From Capra hircus (taxonomy: Eukaryota > Chordata > Mammalia > Artiodactyla > Bovidae): a stretch of 64,000 bases of DNA. Positions 35,501 to 47,580 of this stretch are shown in pieces; within the stretch, counting starts at the first letter, position 1; each line of letters begins with the position of its first letter. The stretch spans positions 11,233,167 to 11,297,166 of the forward strand of contig NW_017189517.1 of NCBI RefSeq assembly GCF_001704415.2. Direction: 5' to 3'. The notes below the pieces were generated by a model. It saw only the letters and a list, made by a program, of their open reading frames with translations, did no database searches and was not told where the DNA came from. Made by a program: the position numbers and the translations under genes.

Positions 35501-37034
35501 ATCCACAGTGTGTAAGGAAAGAGCAATTGATATTATCCCAAAAGCTTGGGTCTAGAGAGACTCAAGACTTGCCCAGGGTCATATGACTAATATCACTTGT
35601 CCTTTGGTTTTCTGGCAGTTCTACAGTCTTTCACTCCACTACTGCTGTCGTAAAGTTAGTGACAGATCTATAGCGATTTAACTGTGCAATTTTTGAAGGG
35701 AAACCTCATGCAGCCATGGCTTTAAAATAAATTTAGTTCTGTTATTATTTACAAACTCTAGTGTGTTTGGAATATGATAAATAATGAGAACTAAATATGA
35801 ATGCATGGGTCACTTCTCAAAGGCATTCTTTTATATTTGCAATACGTTTTCTGACTTACACCTAAAATGTCCACTACAGAGGTTATTCTTAACTGAGAAA
35901 TGGTAGCCTAAAGTGATTTTGTTGTTCTGTTTTTGGTCACAAAGAGGTGGTTTAAAGTACTATTCTTTATTAAGTAACAGTTTTTCCAGTTCAGCATCAA
36001 GACATTGAAAAGATTACTTCTGTCAGTATTAAATCTTCTCTCAAACCATAATAAGTAACCCTTAACATCTACAAAATGAACTGAAACTTTTGTTGACTCT
36101 CGTTTTTGGAAAAAGAAGGAAAAAAAAAAAACCCACATAATTTTTATGTGTTTTTTATGTCAGGACTTCAGAATGAGATGGAATATAGCAATTAAAGCTG
36201 GTTTCCTTAATTGGAATAGAACCAAACCAAATGTGGGAAGTAAAACATGCCTCCGCCCCGCCACCACCAAAACAAAAACAAGACAATGCTGCCCAAAGGA
36301 AAAACCGCATCGGTAGCCTTTACTTCTTTCCCATAGCATACACTCAATTCTTAGAACAGCTCAGCACCATGGCTGTTTGAGGATGGCCCATTCACAATTT
36401 CTAGGTCACCGGGGAGCCATATTTGGACTCTGATGAAGGCCTTTTGCTCTTTGTCTTAGGGAATCAATGCAATGATATTGTTTTACTTCTGGATTCCAAG
36501 GTATTAGAATAAATAGATGGGACATAAACTGGAACTAAAACATTCAGATTCTGAAAGCTGGGGTCAGGCTTTATCTTGTTTAAGGCCATGTTCTCTTTAG
36601 TATCACCTTACCCTAGGGGCCCTGTGTAAGTGTTTAATAGGCACCATTGCTTCTGGAGTTAGTAGTATGTTGTTGGAAGTCTTCTTTTTGTATCATGATA
36701 TGCCTTTGAGGGGAAAAAGTTTTCCAGGTGTTAATAGGGTCTGTATTCTGTTTTAGGCCTTGTCATTATTATTTCAAGTCATATTATCTTAATTAAATAG
36801 GAATCTATGTAATATGAATTTTGTTATGTTTGACAAAAATTAAAGATGCCTGGGAATGGTGATCATGTTACACTAATTGCCTAAAATGTGTTTCTGTTCC
36901 TTACTTCAGTTGTTTTGTGTTGGTTGAACAGCTTTCCAGGTAGATGGCAAATCTCAATGGCTTTAGTAATAAGGATCTAAATAGCCTATTAATATTTCTG
37001 AATGTAGCAGTTCTTCAGTGTTTCGGGAAATAGA
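35501..37034. other. No gene; possible MIR trace
   Basis: A weak antisense MIR core may lie at 35540-35640 (gacttgcccagggtcatatg). Beyond that I see only unique sequence. Confidence 0.45.
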
Positions 37035-37243
37035 CTGTTTTTTCCAGCTTTATTGAGACATAATTGATATATTGTCTGAGTGTCAGGTGAACAGTGTCTA
37101 ATGGTTTGATATATGTATGTATCATGAAGTGATTATCAGAATAACATTAGTTAACACATTCCTTACCTCACATAGTTATATTAGGTGTGTGTATGTGCAT
37201 GTGGTGAGAACTTTTGTTAGAATTAATTAATTTATTTGTCATG

Positions 37244-37325
37244 AACCCCATGGACAGAGGAGCCTGGTGGGCTACAGTCCATGTGGTCACGAAAGAGTCA
37301 GTCATGACTGAGCAAACAAACACGC
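37244..37325 (+). mobile_element. Bov-A 3' fragment
   Basis: A 5'-truncated Bov-A/Bov-tA 3' part: ccccatggacagaggagcc, gtgggctacagtccatgt, aagagtcagtcatgactgag, and a caaacaaacac tail. It directly abuts the CHR SINE, tail to tail. Confidence 0.85.
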
Positions 37326-37464
37326 AAAAATCTCCAGGTCTTAGTTGCGGCACATGAAATCTTTAGTTGTGGCATGTGGGGTCTAGTTTCCTGACCAGGG
37401 ATTGAATCCAGGCCCTCTGCATCAGGAGTGCTGGGTCTTAGCCTCTGGACCACCAGGGAAGTAC
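37326..37464 (-). mobile_element. CHR-type SINE fragment
   Basis: Minus-strand CHR: ttagttgcggcacatgaaat, ttgtggcatgtggggtctag, ttcctgaccagggattgaat and the head ggaccaccagggaagtact. Its 3' half is missing and the Bov-A fragment stands in its place. Confidence 0.87.
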
Positions 37465-37590
37465 TGTGGGGAGAAGTTTTAAGACTTACTCTCTTTGCAA
37501 CTTTCAAATAAATAACACGGGATTGTTAACTACGGTCACCATGTTGTATATTACATCCCCAGAACTTTTAGTCATGTTGTTACTCTTTCA

Positions 37591-39200
37591 GCATCTTCAC
37601 CCAAGGAAATGACAATTTCTCATCAAGGTGTTTACACTGAATTCAGATAGTGATAGTAGTGGAGGTCTCTGTTGCTTAACTGTTATCAGACAACAAGAAC
37701 TATATTTTGAATATGTGCATCTTCTGATGTTAGATTCTCAAGATGTCCATGTTACAGTAAGCATCTTGAGACAGATATCAGTTGACAGGTTCAGTCAATC
37801 TGCAAGTATTTATTGAGCATCTACCAAGTGCCAAGTACTGTGCTAGATACTGTGAGTGTGGTATGTCAGATGCAATTTCTACTTTTGAGTGGGGGTTTAT
37901 ATTCTAGTTAACAAAGAGGTCATGTACATACTATCCCTTTTTGAGCTAAGCCTGAATGATGGAGAGGCTATTGATGTAAGGATATGAGAGACTGTGATAT
38001 GTATTGTATATATAATGGCTTGACCAAAATCTTGGAGCCAGGAAAAATGAGCCTTGTGGGTGCCAAAGTAACTATTTGGGCTGGAATAAAAGGTTCCTTA
38101 AAGGGAATACTGTAGTGAAAGAGAAAGTTGAAAAGGCAGGCAAGGGACCGAACACCCTCATTTTCATTTCCCAGCTGTTTTCTAGGGCTATATGCCTAGA
38201 GCTCAATAAATATGAATAAATTTTTAAAAACTTGTCTAGTTTAAAGCAACACCCAAGGAACAATATCTTGAGTTAATCTGTACAACATGTGGCATTGTAA
38301 AATAACCCTTCAGGGTGTCCTACTTTAAACAGCCCCCTTTTTAGTTTCTGCATATATCATGTGGGCCACCCAATGAGACCAGTTGGAAATGAAAGACTTG
38401 GATTAGAAAATTTGCCAGAGTGGTTAACATCTCTTTGGATCAAGCTGAGCAGCTGTGTGATTTCAAACTCACTACTTTCTAGTTAAATGATGTAGTATGT
38501 ATTCCTGGATGTTTGAAAGGAAAAGTTGTTGATCAAATGATCTCATATGTGAGCCCTTCATATGAGACATTCCACTAGCCAGAGGATGGCTCAGAGTCTG
38601 TCCTTGACATAGTATCTGGTTTTTTTTTTATTCTGTCTTGGCCAGTGCCTTCATCTGACATATTATTTTAAAAGCAAGACCCTAGAAGTTTACCTTTGAA
38701 GTCAATATTCTAAGGCGAATTTTCTGATGCATTTAATTAATGGCAGTGAACCAGAAGTATGAGCAATTACAAATGGCAGATGATGAATAACTCATTTATA
38801 TGAGACTTAGAAAGTCTGTTTATATTTACATTTGACTATGGGTGAGTCTGTTTTTGAAATTCACTTTCAAACTAAATAATGAAGTCTTACTATAAAGGTC
38901 TGACTTGAGCTGCTGAGAGGCTGGCCTAATTTCCTGCAACTGCTCCATGCTGGCTAAAGAACAAAAACGTCGCCTGTTGTCCAACATATTACTTACATAG
39001 CATCATTCTCAGTCTAACTGATATGACTACCTGAAAAATTTTGCTCTGTGGCTTACAGCTATTTCCTCTTTGTTTGTCCTCAACAAATATGGACGGGAAA
39101 CACAATCAGAGGACTTGAAAAGTAAGATAGTTGTGTATAGGGAACTGTAGGGAAAGAAATATAGGCATAAAATGGAAGGATTAAGATTCAGCAACATAAG
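37591..39200. other. No gene; one ancient relic
   Basis: At about 37790-37930 a mammal-wide relic reads gtatttattgagcatctacc, aagtgccaagtactgtgc, then ttatattctagttaac; the family is uncertain (L2/MIR-like). The rest is unique AT-rich DNA. Confidence 0.5.
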
Positions 39201-39447
39201 CAAATCTTTATAATTTTATTTATTTATTTTAGGCTGTGCTGCTGAGTCTTCATTGCTCTATGGGCTTTTGTCCAGTTGTAGTGAGCAGGGGCTACTCTCT
39301 AGGTGTGGCGTGAGGGCTTCCCATAGTGGTGGCTTCTCTTGTTGCACAGCACAATCTCCAGGGTACGTAGGCTTCAGTAGTTGCGGCATGTGGACTTGTA
39401 GTTGTGGTAAATGGGTTTAGTTTATTGGTGGCATGTAGGGTCTTCCT

Positions 39448-39708
39448 CGGAGAAGGCACTGGCACCCCACTCCAGTACTCTTGCCTGGAAAATCCCATGG
39501 ACGGAGGAGCCTGGTGGGCTGTAGTCCATGAGGTCGCTAAGAGTTGGACACGACTGAGTGACTTCACTTTGACTTTTCACTTTCATGCACTGGAGAAGGA
39601 AATGGCAACTGACTCCAGTGTTCTTGCCTGGAGAATCCCAGGAACGGGGGAGCCTGGTGGGCTGCCATCTATGGGGTTGCACAGAGTCGGACACGACTGA
39701 AGTGACTT

Positions 39709-39756
<48 letters not shown>
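39448..39756 (+). mobile_element. Bov-A2 SINE with 11-bp target duplication
   Basis: Plus-strand Bov-A2: two Bov-A monomers (ggcaccccactccagtactc and ggcaactgactccagtgttc), a linker of ttgacttttcactttcatgc type, then an (AGC)n tail. Perfect target copies agggtcttcct at 39437-39447 and 39757-39767 fix the borders inside the CHR element. Close to intact, so young. Confidence 0.96.

Positions 39757-39757
<1 letters not shown>
39709..39757 (+). repeat. (AGC)16 trinucleotide microsatellite
   Basis: Sixteen uninterrupted AGC units form the 3' tail of the Bov-A2. The alanine-rich and cysteine-rich minus-strand frames over it are artefacts of the repeat. Length polymorphism is likely. Confidence 0.97.
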
Positions 39758-39759
<2 letters not shown>

Positions 39760-39845
39760 GTCTTCCTGGACCAGGGTTTGACCCTGTGTCTCCTGCATTG
39801 GCAAGAGCAGGAGATGAGCCCCCAGGGAAGCCAAACAAATCTTTA

Positions 39846-42800
39846 AAAGATTGTATGAGATAAAGGAGTTGCAGCAAAACTAAGATAACATGACATTTAA
39901 TGCTCAAGTAGTTATTGGTCAAACCAAACAGGAAAAAAGTTTCTCTGAGATTAAAAATAAATAGGATGGTTTATGCATTCCCAAAATGCAATTGCAAAAG
40001 ATTAGGGGCTATAGAACATGGAATAGAAGGATTATAACAGTATTCTAGAAAAACAATTGAGGATAATCATGTTCCTTAATAAGAAGGAAATGTTCATAAA
40101 AATGTCATTGTGATTTAATGATTTTTTTGGAGTACAAATAAGATCCCTAGTAAACCTTGGGAACGCTTCTTAGGTATCATAATTAGAACTGGATCATTTC
40201 TGCACTTTCAAGGAGTCTGCTTCTGAAGATCAGGTTCTATTTTGAAATTATGCTCATTCAGTAAACCATTGTGGATTTAAATCTTATGAATGTGTCTTAC
40301 TCAATTTTGGGGAAACTGTAGTTTCAGCCATTAGCTCCTCTTGGTTTGAATAATGTAATGTGTTCTCTATGTTTAAATTGGCTCCTTCCCACCATCACCC
40401 ATTTTAATCTGTTTTAAGCTTAGCTTTGTTTACTTTTGAAAGTCTTCTTTATCTCTGCTGTATTAGGATTTGGCGAGTAAGTTCACTTCACCTCATCAAT
40501 ATCCATTATTATTTGACAGACTGATTATATCCTTTCTTAGCCTCAATCTATTTTGACTGAAGTGCCTGAGGTCTGTAATCTGCCTTCCTATAGCACCCCC
40601 TGAAGAAAGCTAAATTTCTCAAGCTTTATTCTGTCTTGTCACCAGGGAGCCCAGAATAGTATGTTGCAACCCAGGTGAAAGAGCATCTTGCTTATACCCC
40701 TGGCGCCATTTTGTTCATTTTAATACTTTGTGGATGGTTTACATCTCAGCAACAGTCTTTGGATTTTTGAGGGGAGAGCATATACAATAGGCCTAGCTAG
40801 TTGGTTGGTGTACCTGGGAACCTGCAGAGTTGTCTGTGATATTTGTTAAATGGCAAAAGAATGCCAAAGGGTAGTATTTATGCCTTGCATCATTTTAAAA
40901 TTCATTAGCCTTGCATTTTACTTTTGTAGTAAACTTCTGGGATGGCAGCCTGCCAGGGCCTATTAACTAAAGTTTAGAAGACTGCGTGGTTGAGGTTCCA
41001 GCCGTCTGTTACTTGTACAATTCCTGCCAGTTAGATGACTGTGACTAGGGCTACTTTATGAGGGTATAAAAACTTCTTAGCAAATTCAGCTTTTTATTAT
41101 GTACTGCACAATTCCTATTTCAGGAAGACAGTCTATACCAGGAAATATAAGGGAAAGGAAAGACTTTTAAGTGCTCTCTGTGGGTGCCTTTTAAACATTT
41201 TAGCTACTTTGGCAGTTGGCACTGAGTTGAGGGGGGGAGTAGTCTTTTAAAAGGATGATTTTTACATCTGTGATTTGGGGACACAAAGTGAGGTGAATGC
41301 CCTAGCCATCAGCCAGTTAGGTCAGGCAATTTTCTTCCAACATTGATGCTGTTCCTACCCAAGATTTCCTTATCAATAGTTAAACCTATACAGCAAAATG
41401 GAACTGAAGGGAAAAGAGACAGACTTTGCAGCCAGTAGGCAAATGATTAGTTGAAGTAGCCAGGCTCACAGAAGTTGTAAACACTTAGAAACTCCGTCTG
41501 TATCTTCCTTTCTTCCTCTCTTCTTATCTCTGTTTCCCTCCATCCCCATTCCTCTCAAGGTCCCATCAAAAGCCCAGAGCAATACAGGAACAAAGAAAAG
41601 ACAGTTGGGAGGAAGCAGAAATCATTCTAGTCTTCTCTCTCCAACCTCCACGTCAGCACTGGTTGTTGTAGGAATAGTTTTGAGCTCCAGAGGACCATGA
41701 ATTAAATAAACAAAACCAGGAATGTGTCGTTTACTGATGACATGAGATGTTTTAGTGTGATCAAGATACCCGCAGAGGCAGTTACCCTACACAGCTAGTT
41801 CTTTTTCTGCAAGAAGCTACATTTGCATCCTTTACCATCCCCCTGGCATTTGTGTCCCAAGGAGAATGTCTGACCCTCAGAGGGAAAAAAATGAGGTTCA
41901 TGGGTACTTGAGACAGAAAATTGCAATTCTTCTTTCTGTCATGTTTCTTCAGTCTTTGGAGAAGATTTTGTGTGATGTGCCTGGAGACAGTTAAGATAAA
42001 AGGTAACCTGTTATCATCTTTCAGTTCTTTGGGTAGTAAATGGGGTTGAAACCATTTAAGGGAAAAAAAAAAAAAGAAACCATTTAAGGGACAACATCTT
42101 GTTTGGCATCCTGTTGCTCCCTTTGGAAGGGACTAAATATGCCGGCCCCCTTTTCACTGTTGTGTGGTTATCTTTCTCTGAGATAGCACGTTTCTACCTA
42201 AAGTGTACCATACAGTCGCACTACTTGAGGATAGTGGACTGCCACGTTATATCACCTAACCACTTCTTCCATTCTCCTTTATATATGGTTAAAAGTGTGT
42301 GTTCTCGCACATGAAACTTTTTATTCAAGGCTTTTATGTGTTTAAAAGAAAATTCTTCTGGGGTTGCCAGTTCGTGGTAATGGTTGTTAATAGTTGCTTG
42401 GCATCATCTGTAGGAAAATGATGGCGTATCAAACAAAGATTTATTGTTCACCTGCTGTGTGAGCCATGCTGTGTAAAGCGCTGAGCACAGTGTCCCTTGC
42501 ATTGCACAGATGATGAAGATCTTAACTTGGGAAGTAGCAGTGGAGATAGAGAAAAGCTGGAGATGGGTGTGAGAAATACTGAGGAAAAGGGAACTGGTTA
42601 AGACTTGATGAGTGGATGGATAGGGATGAGTGAGAGGAGTGAAAGAAAGGTTTTTTTACTTTCAGAGCTATTAGTAACTGGGAACTAGCATGCCCTGAGT
42701 AGAAATGGGGAGATCTGTTGAAGCAGTAAGGATTGAGTGGCAGTCACTCCAGGAGAGAAGATGATAACCTTAGTAATGTGTTAAGACAGAGAGGCAAGGC

Positions 42801-44457
42801 ATCATAGGAACTCAGAATATCTTCTGTTTAATATCTTCAATTTTATCTGGTAAAAAGGAATGTTATTTCCTAGAAGTGAAGAGGATAGGATTGGGTTTGG
42901 GACTTGGGAAACGTGGAAAGAGTAGAAAATGGGAAAGATTTAGATTGGCTGTCCTGGAAAATGCCAGGTAATCTGCAAGATATCAGTAAAAGGCTTGCTT
43001 AACATCAACCAGGGCTTAGCTAAAGTTAAGCTTTAATTTGAATGTATGCCATCAACATGGCAAAATTTCAAGATTATCTGGAGAAGTCATGAAATTAAGA
43101 AGAGAAGCAGTGAAAGTAAATGATTTGGGAGTTGGCAAACTGATGATGGTCACACAGTCATGATTTGGGGGGGACTACCAAGAGCACTGGATATTTGGAA
43201 AAGAAAAGTGATCACTTAAATCATACTTTTTCCAACCATGCATTCCTTTTGAAATGAATGGATTTAATTGTCCTTCCAAATGTTGCTTGGAAAAAAGAGG
43301 ATCCCCTCCACTCCCTAACTTACTGCTGTTAGAGTGGTGATTGATACATCATCACTAAAAGAAAAAAAAATCAAAGTTGAATTTCCATGTGTGAGAATTC
43401 ATTGAAGTCGTGTGAAATGTAAAATGGTGATTTCTGTAATTGCCCAGGACTCTTAGAACGAAAAAAAAAACAGTCCCTCTCCTTCCCCACCCTTTGGAAA
43501 GTTTGTGTTTCTATTCTGAGCTCATTATTAAAGCAGACTGGGCCATTCAAGCTTGAAATGTGTTTGTGTTGCCATGGTTTGTGTCAATATTCTTCCCATC
43601 ATGTGTACAGTTGCTTGTGTTTGGTGAACCCCAACAGGTGTGACTTAATGTAGAATGTAAAGAAGGATGCATGAAAACATCTGTTCGTGCGAGATTCTAT
43701 GTGCACTTCAAATGAAGTTATAATTGTGACATTTACAATTACTCACACAAGTTAAATTTGCAAGGCATTCCTTCTAAGTCATTAGTTCTTCCTAGGCACC
43801 ATGCATCTGATCTGACTATTCTTGCACCGAAGCTATTAAATCTAGCTCGTATTTTCGGAGATGTAGAGGACTGTCATGTTTCCTTCCAGAGACACCCAGT
43901 TTGCTACCATTACATTTTCTCTTCAAGTTTTAAGTGTGTGAAAGAAAAGGATGGTAACGGGCAAAGAAAGGGTCATGCTGAATACCGGAAGAAGCCTTGA
44001 GCTCAGTGAAAGGAGCTAGGGAAATCAGGCCTAATCCCATCTCCATTCCACTTAGGATCTGTGATAGTTGTTTCTGGAGGCTTTTTAGGTTTCTTAGAAC
44101 TTCTCTGTGTGTGTTATTAAACCTTGTCTGTTCCCCTATAGTTATTAGCTGTAAAACCCTTTACAAAACCTCAAAAGGGTTTCTGGGCTTAAGTAGATAC
44201 AGATGGGGAAACTATATAGCTGTGTTCTGCTTGGCAGTGAGCCCAAGAGAAAACCTGAGTCAAAGAATAAGTGCTGGCAGCAGAGGAGGGGCGGGGGGGA
44301 GCCAGCACCAAGGGCCTATTGAAACGAAGCTGAATGAAGGACGATGCAGAGGGCTCCAAGAGAGGGTGCCCTTTTCAAATGGCTCCTTCTTATGAGGTCC
44401 TCTCTTTTTCCTCCAGCTGGAATTCATCTTCCATTGCTCTAGACTTCATGTGTATCC
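39846..44457. other. No gene; longest repeat-poor stretch on this side
   Basis: About 4.6 kb with little recognisable. A MIR-like fragment may lie at 42437-42545 (cacctgctgtgtgagccat). A poly(A) tract with duplicated flanks is listed separately. Overlapping frames at 43758-44678 share no domain and one needs a TTG start, so they are not called genes. Confidence 0.5.
42048..42091 (+). repeat. Poly(A)13 between perfect 16-bp direct repeats
   Basis: Two exact copies of gaaaccatttaaggga (42048-42063 and 42076-42091) enclose only a run of A. The layout equals a target-site duplication around a retroposon tail with no body. See findings. Confidence 0.9.
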
Positions 44458-44465
44458 CTTTAAAG

Positions 44466-44655
44466 CAGCAGTCCCCAACCTTTTTGCACCGGGGACCAGT
44501 TTCATGGAAGACAATTTTTCCACCAACCGGGGTTGGGGGATGGTTTGGGGATGATTCAAGCACATTATATTTATTGTATACTTTATGTCTATTATTATTA
44601 CATCAGCTCCACCTCAGATCATCAGGCATTAGATCCTGGAGGTTGGGGGCCCCTG
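44466..44655 (-). mobile_element. MER1-type hAT (Charlie) MITE
   Basis: A 190-base non-autonomous DNA transposon. The left end cagcagtccccaacc is complementary to the right end ggttgggggcccctg (imperfect terminal inverted repeats). Internal words ggggaccagtttcatggaag and atgattcaagcacatta fit the MER1/Charlie group, with the middle deleted. 8-base target copies ctttaaag (44458-44465) and ccttaaag (44656-44663) differ by one base, as expected for hAT. Long inactive. Confidence 0.85.
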
Positions 44656-44744
44656 CCTTAAAGGGATCTGTTATTTAGTATCTTGCATTTGTTGTTGTTA
44701 TTATTTTGTACTTTAACAGCTATTTGTAAACATGTCTTATCTTC

Positions 44745-44850
44745 CCAATTAGACCCTGAGCTCCTTGAGGGAGCTCTTTGTCTCTCCCACGGCGTCTGCT
44801 CCAGTGACTTGCCCATAGTGACTATTTAATAAAGTTTGACTGATTGACCA
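44745..44850 (+). repeat. L2 LINE 3' end
   Basis: L2 3' words in order: agaccctgagctccttgag, ctctttgtctctcccac, tgcccatagtgactattt and aataaagtttgactgattga. Confidence 0.8.
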
Positions 44851-45938
44851 AGGGAATGTGCGCTACAGTATGCCATTTCCCCCATAGATTCTGCCAGTAT
44901 TTTTTGAACGTTGCCACTATGGGAATAAAGGGGATTTTCAAGATGGAGGCCTGGCCTCCAGGACTTGCCTAGCTAGGTAGGAAGACCAGGGACTATTCTG
45001 CCTGTGATTCTTTGGGCTTCATTCAGTTCTGTGCTTGCGGTAACTTGTTCAGGTGTTTTTTTCATTTCCCCAGTTGCAGTTTTAGCTAATGTTCTCTTTG
45101 CTCTGAACACTATTATCAATTCTCCTTCTGCCGTTTATTTTCTGGGCCTGGGAACCTAATAATTCACCATCTGATTCAGTGAAGACTCATTGTCAAATGT
45201 GCCAGTGACAGTAACAAACTCCTTCCTGGGAGTTAGTCATTTCAAGTCACAAGGGAATCTTAGCGTAAATGATATTATTCAGGCACTAAATGCCTAGCCT
45301 AGAAGCCTGAGAGAGAATGATGGCTTCTTTCCTTAGTAGTTTCAACCCTAGAGGAGCCACTTCCATCTCTTATTTACCTAGTCCCTTTTCTAGTTCTGAT
45401 GATTGACTCAAGAGGTTTGGGGGCTTGATCTCTAAAAAAACATGGAAGTTCTTTGAAAATGACTTTAGTTTTATTGAAGAACGTTGAAGTAGCAGGGTAG
45501 TCAGGACTTTTTTTTTTAAATCGGGGAAATTCCATTTCCTGTATTTGCTAAGAATATTATGAATGAGTTAACATGTTACTGTAGGTTAAGATAATCTAGA
45601 AATGTATCTGGAAAATCTATTTCAATTACCTTCTGGGTGCTTTTAGTGAAAACAATAAATTTCAAAGAATTAGGAGAGTCATAAAAATAAGTGTTATGAG
45701 GGGATGATGTCTCGTTTTTCACCTTCAAAATTAAACATGCTCTGTGGAATTATGCACTGCCAGGGTCACTGCCTTGCTTGTGGGTATTAATAGCTGCCAT
45801 AGGTAACTTCTGAAGGAGGTGAAGGGAACATTTCCCATAACACAGAGATTAAAGCATGCAATTTACTGAAAATCTCCTAAATAAATAGCGACCTAATGCT
45901 GGATTGTGCATTAAAAGGAATGCTGCTTCATATTTACA

Positions 45939-46221
45939 ATTTGCATATGGATACCCTGTTGAAACTTGCATTTGCATATATAAGGTATTGATTTTGGTTA
46001 ATGGAACATGAGGTCATTTCTCTTTAGTTTCTTTCAATTTAAGTATCATTTTCTTTCTCTTATTGCTCAGAGAGAGGAAGGCATAAAAATAGCTTCAGAT
46101 GATTGTGTCTGGAAATACTACACATATTCGTCTGTTTTTATTTCAATTTTTCATATTTAAATTGTCTGTATTCCTTAGTAATCTCTGTAGCTGGCCACTT
46201 CTTAAAACTAGAAATTTGCAT
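45939..46221 (+). promoter_or_regulatory. Cluster of three POU octamer motifs (candidate)
   Basis: Perfect ATTTGCAT octamers occur at 45939-45946, 45970-45977 and 46214-46221, all on plus. The second runs directly into a TATATAAG box at 45977-45984. ATTTGCAT is the recognition site of Oct/POU factors. Presence of the motifs is certain; function as an enhancer or promoter is inference only, since AT-rich DNA yields such matches by chance. Confidence 0.3.
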
Positions 46222-47520
46222 GACAAGTAATATTTACTTTACCGAGCTACATTAAGTGGATCTAAAACGCCCTCAGACATCCCCGTAGCATTGTCTCCTA
46301 AAACCAGTAAGGCCCAGCATCTCTGGCCCATGTGAAGTGGCTTGGTTGAGTTTTTTTGCTGTACAATTCAGTAAATTGCCTGGCCCTCCTAATTGTGCTG
46401 AAGATTTAATGTCAAAATGGTGCCAGGGCTTAATTGGCTTTGGGCTTCAGGTTTTTGTAACTATTATGTTGGTTGCTTACCAATTATCACATGTTAGAGA
46501 AGATGAAAAAGGTACTCCATTTTACTGAGACAACAGAATCAGCTGATTTACATCTGCCTATACATTTTCAAGTAAGCAAACTTTATATAGGTTTTTGTTG
46601 CAGCAACCAAAACCCAAACTGATTTTTCCTTCCATGAGTGCTTTTTCCTGTGTAAAATATTTCTTGTTCTTTCTTCCCTCCTGCTTGATTCAGTAACACA
46701 CACAGCTCATTATAGAGTAGGCACTCCATGGAGGGGATTGCTTGTGACTTTCCAACATGAAATGACAGCATCGATATGCAACTATTTTGTGAAAAAGTGC
46801 AAAAGGATTTTGAAACATACCATCTGTAATACTGTAACCTCAATTACACTGTTTTGTTGGCTTATATGTAGAAAAAATGAGAATGACTCTTATTGCTTCT
46901 CAGTACCAAAATCACCCAGTGTAATGTTATCTCTTTAGAATTTATGGTTTCCATGATAGGTTTGAATTTTTAACTTATACAGGGAGAAAACATTAATATT
47001 AAAATACCATTTCATTTTGTGGGGGATATAAATAAAAAGACATCCCACAGATAGCTGTAATTGAATTTTATTGAAAGAAGAGAACTTATAAATAGAGCAA
47101 CAGCTGGACATGTTAAATTAAAAAACAGAAAACAATACAACATTTAAAGTACTTATGTCTAAGAGTAAGTTTATTGTGCCCGTATCACATTTTCAGTTCA
47201 AGAAGACCAAGGACATCCTTTTCCCATTGGCAAGTTATAATCTGTGTAAAACACCATGTATGTTTCCATAGGCTATATAAATGCAGGGACATTCAGAATG
47301 AAAGAAGACCCCAAATCAACACTAGTTATTTTAGTTTCATTTCATTCACAGTTTGAGAGTTGTGTTTCACACTCATATTTGAGTAAGAAACTTCCTGGCT
47401 TCATGAATAAAAATGTTCAACAAAAAAGTTAAATCAAATGTTTGGAAATAGCAACACATTTCTCCATAAATTTTCACCAAAAGTTTAGAATTGTATTCCC
47501 AAGAAGAAATATTTTTAAAT

Positions 47521-47580
47521 TGGGCAACTTAGCCCATCTGTCAGTTACACTGGGCAACTTAGCCCATCTGTCAGTTACAC
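47521..47580 (+). repeat. Perfect 30-bp tandem duplication
   Basis: The 30-mer beginning tgggcaacttagcccatctg and ending gtcagttacac occurs twice back to back with no mismatch. The surrounding DNA is unique. Because old duplications would have diverged, this is likely recent or a polymorphic two-copy minisatellite. Confidence 0.97.

Larger units (their letters stand above)
37035..37590 (-). mobile_element. L1 (minus) 3' UTR carrying two SINE pieces
   Basis: Antisense L1 3' UTR: tttttccagctttattgaga, cataattgatatattg, gtgtctaatggtttgatat, gaagtgattatcagaataac and tagttaacacattccttacc. It resumes after the SINEs with gattgttaactacggtcacc and gttgtatattacatcccc. The Bov-A and CHR pieces at 37244-37464 lie inside it. 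Confidence 0.82.
39211..39835 (-). mobile_element. CHR-type SINE split by Bov-A2
   Basis: Long CHR copy on minus: ggctgtgctgctgagtcttc, tttgtccagttgtagtgagc, ggtggcttctcttgttgcac, then gtagttgcggcatgtgg. It is broken at 39447 and resumes at 39768 with ggaccagggtttgaccctg up to gagcccccagggaagcc. Outer copies caaatcttta (39201-39210 and 39836-39845) are its target duplication. Confidence 0.92.

Noticed and set aside
39583..39922. Poly-alanine and poly-cysteine frames
   Set aside because: Both are translations of the AGC tail of a Bov-A2 SINE.
43758..44678. Three overlapping plus-strand frames resembling a small operon
   Set aside because: One needs a TTG start, the last runs through the MER1-type MITE, and operon logic does not apply to a mammalian genome.
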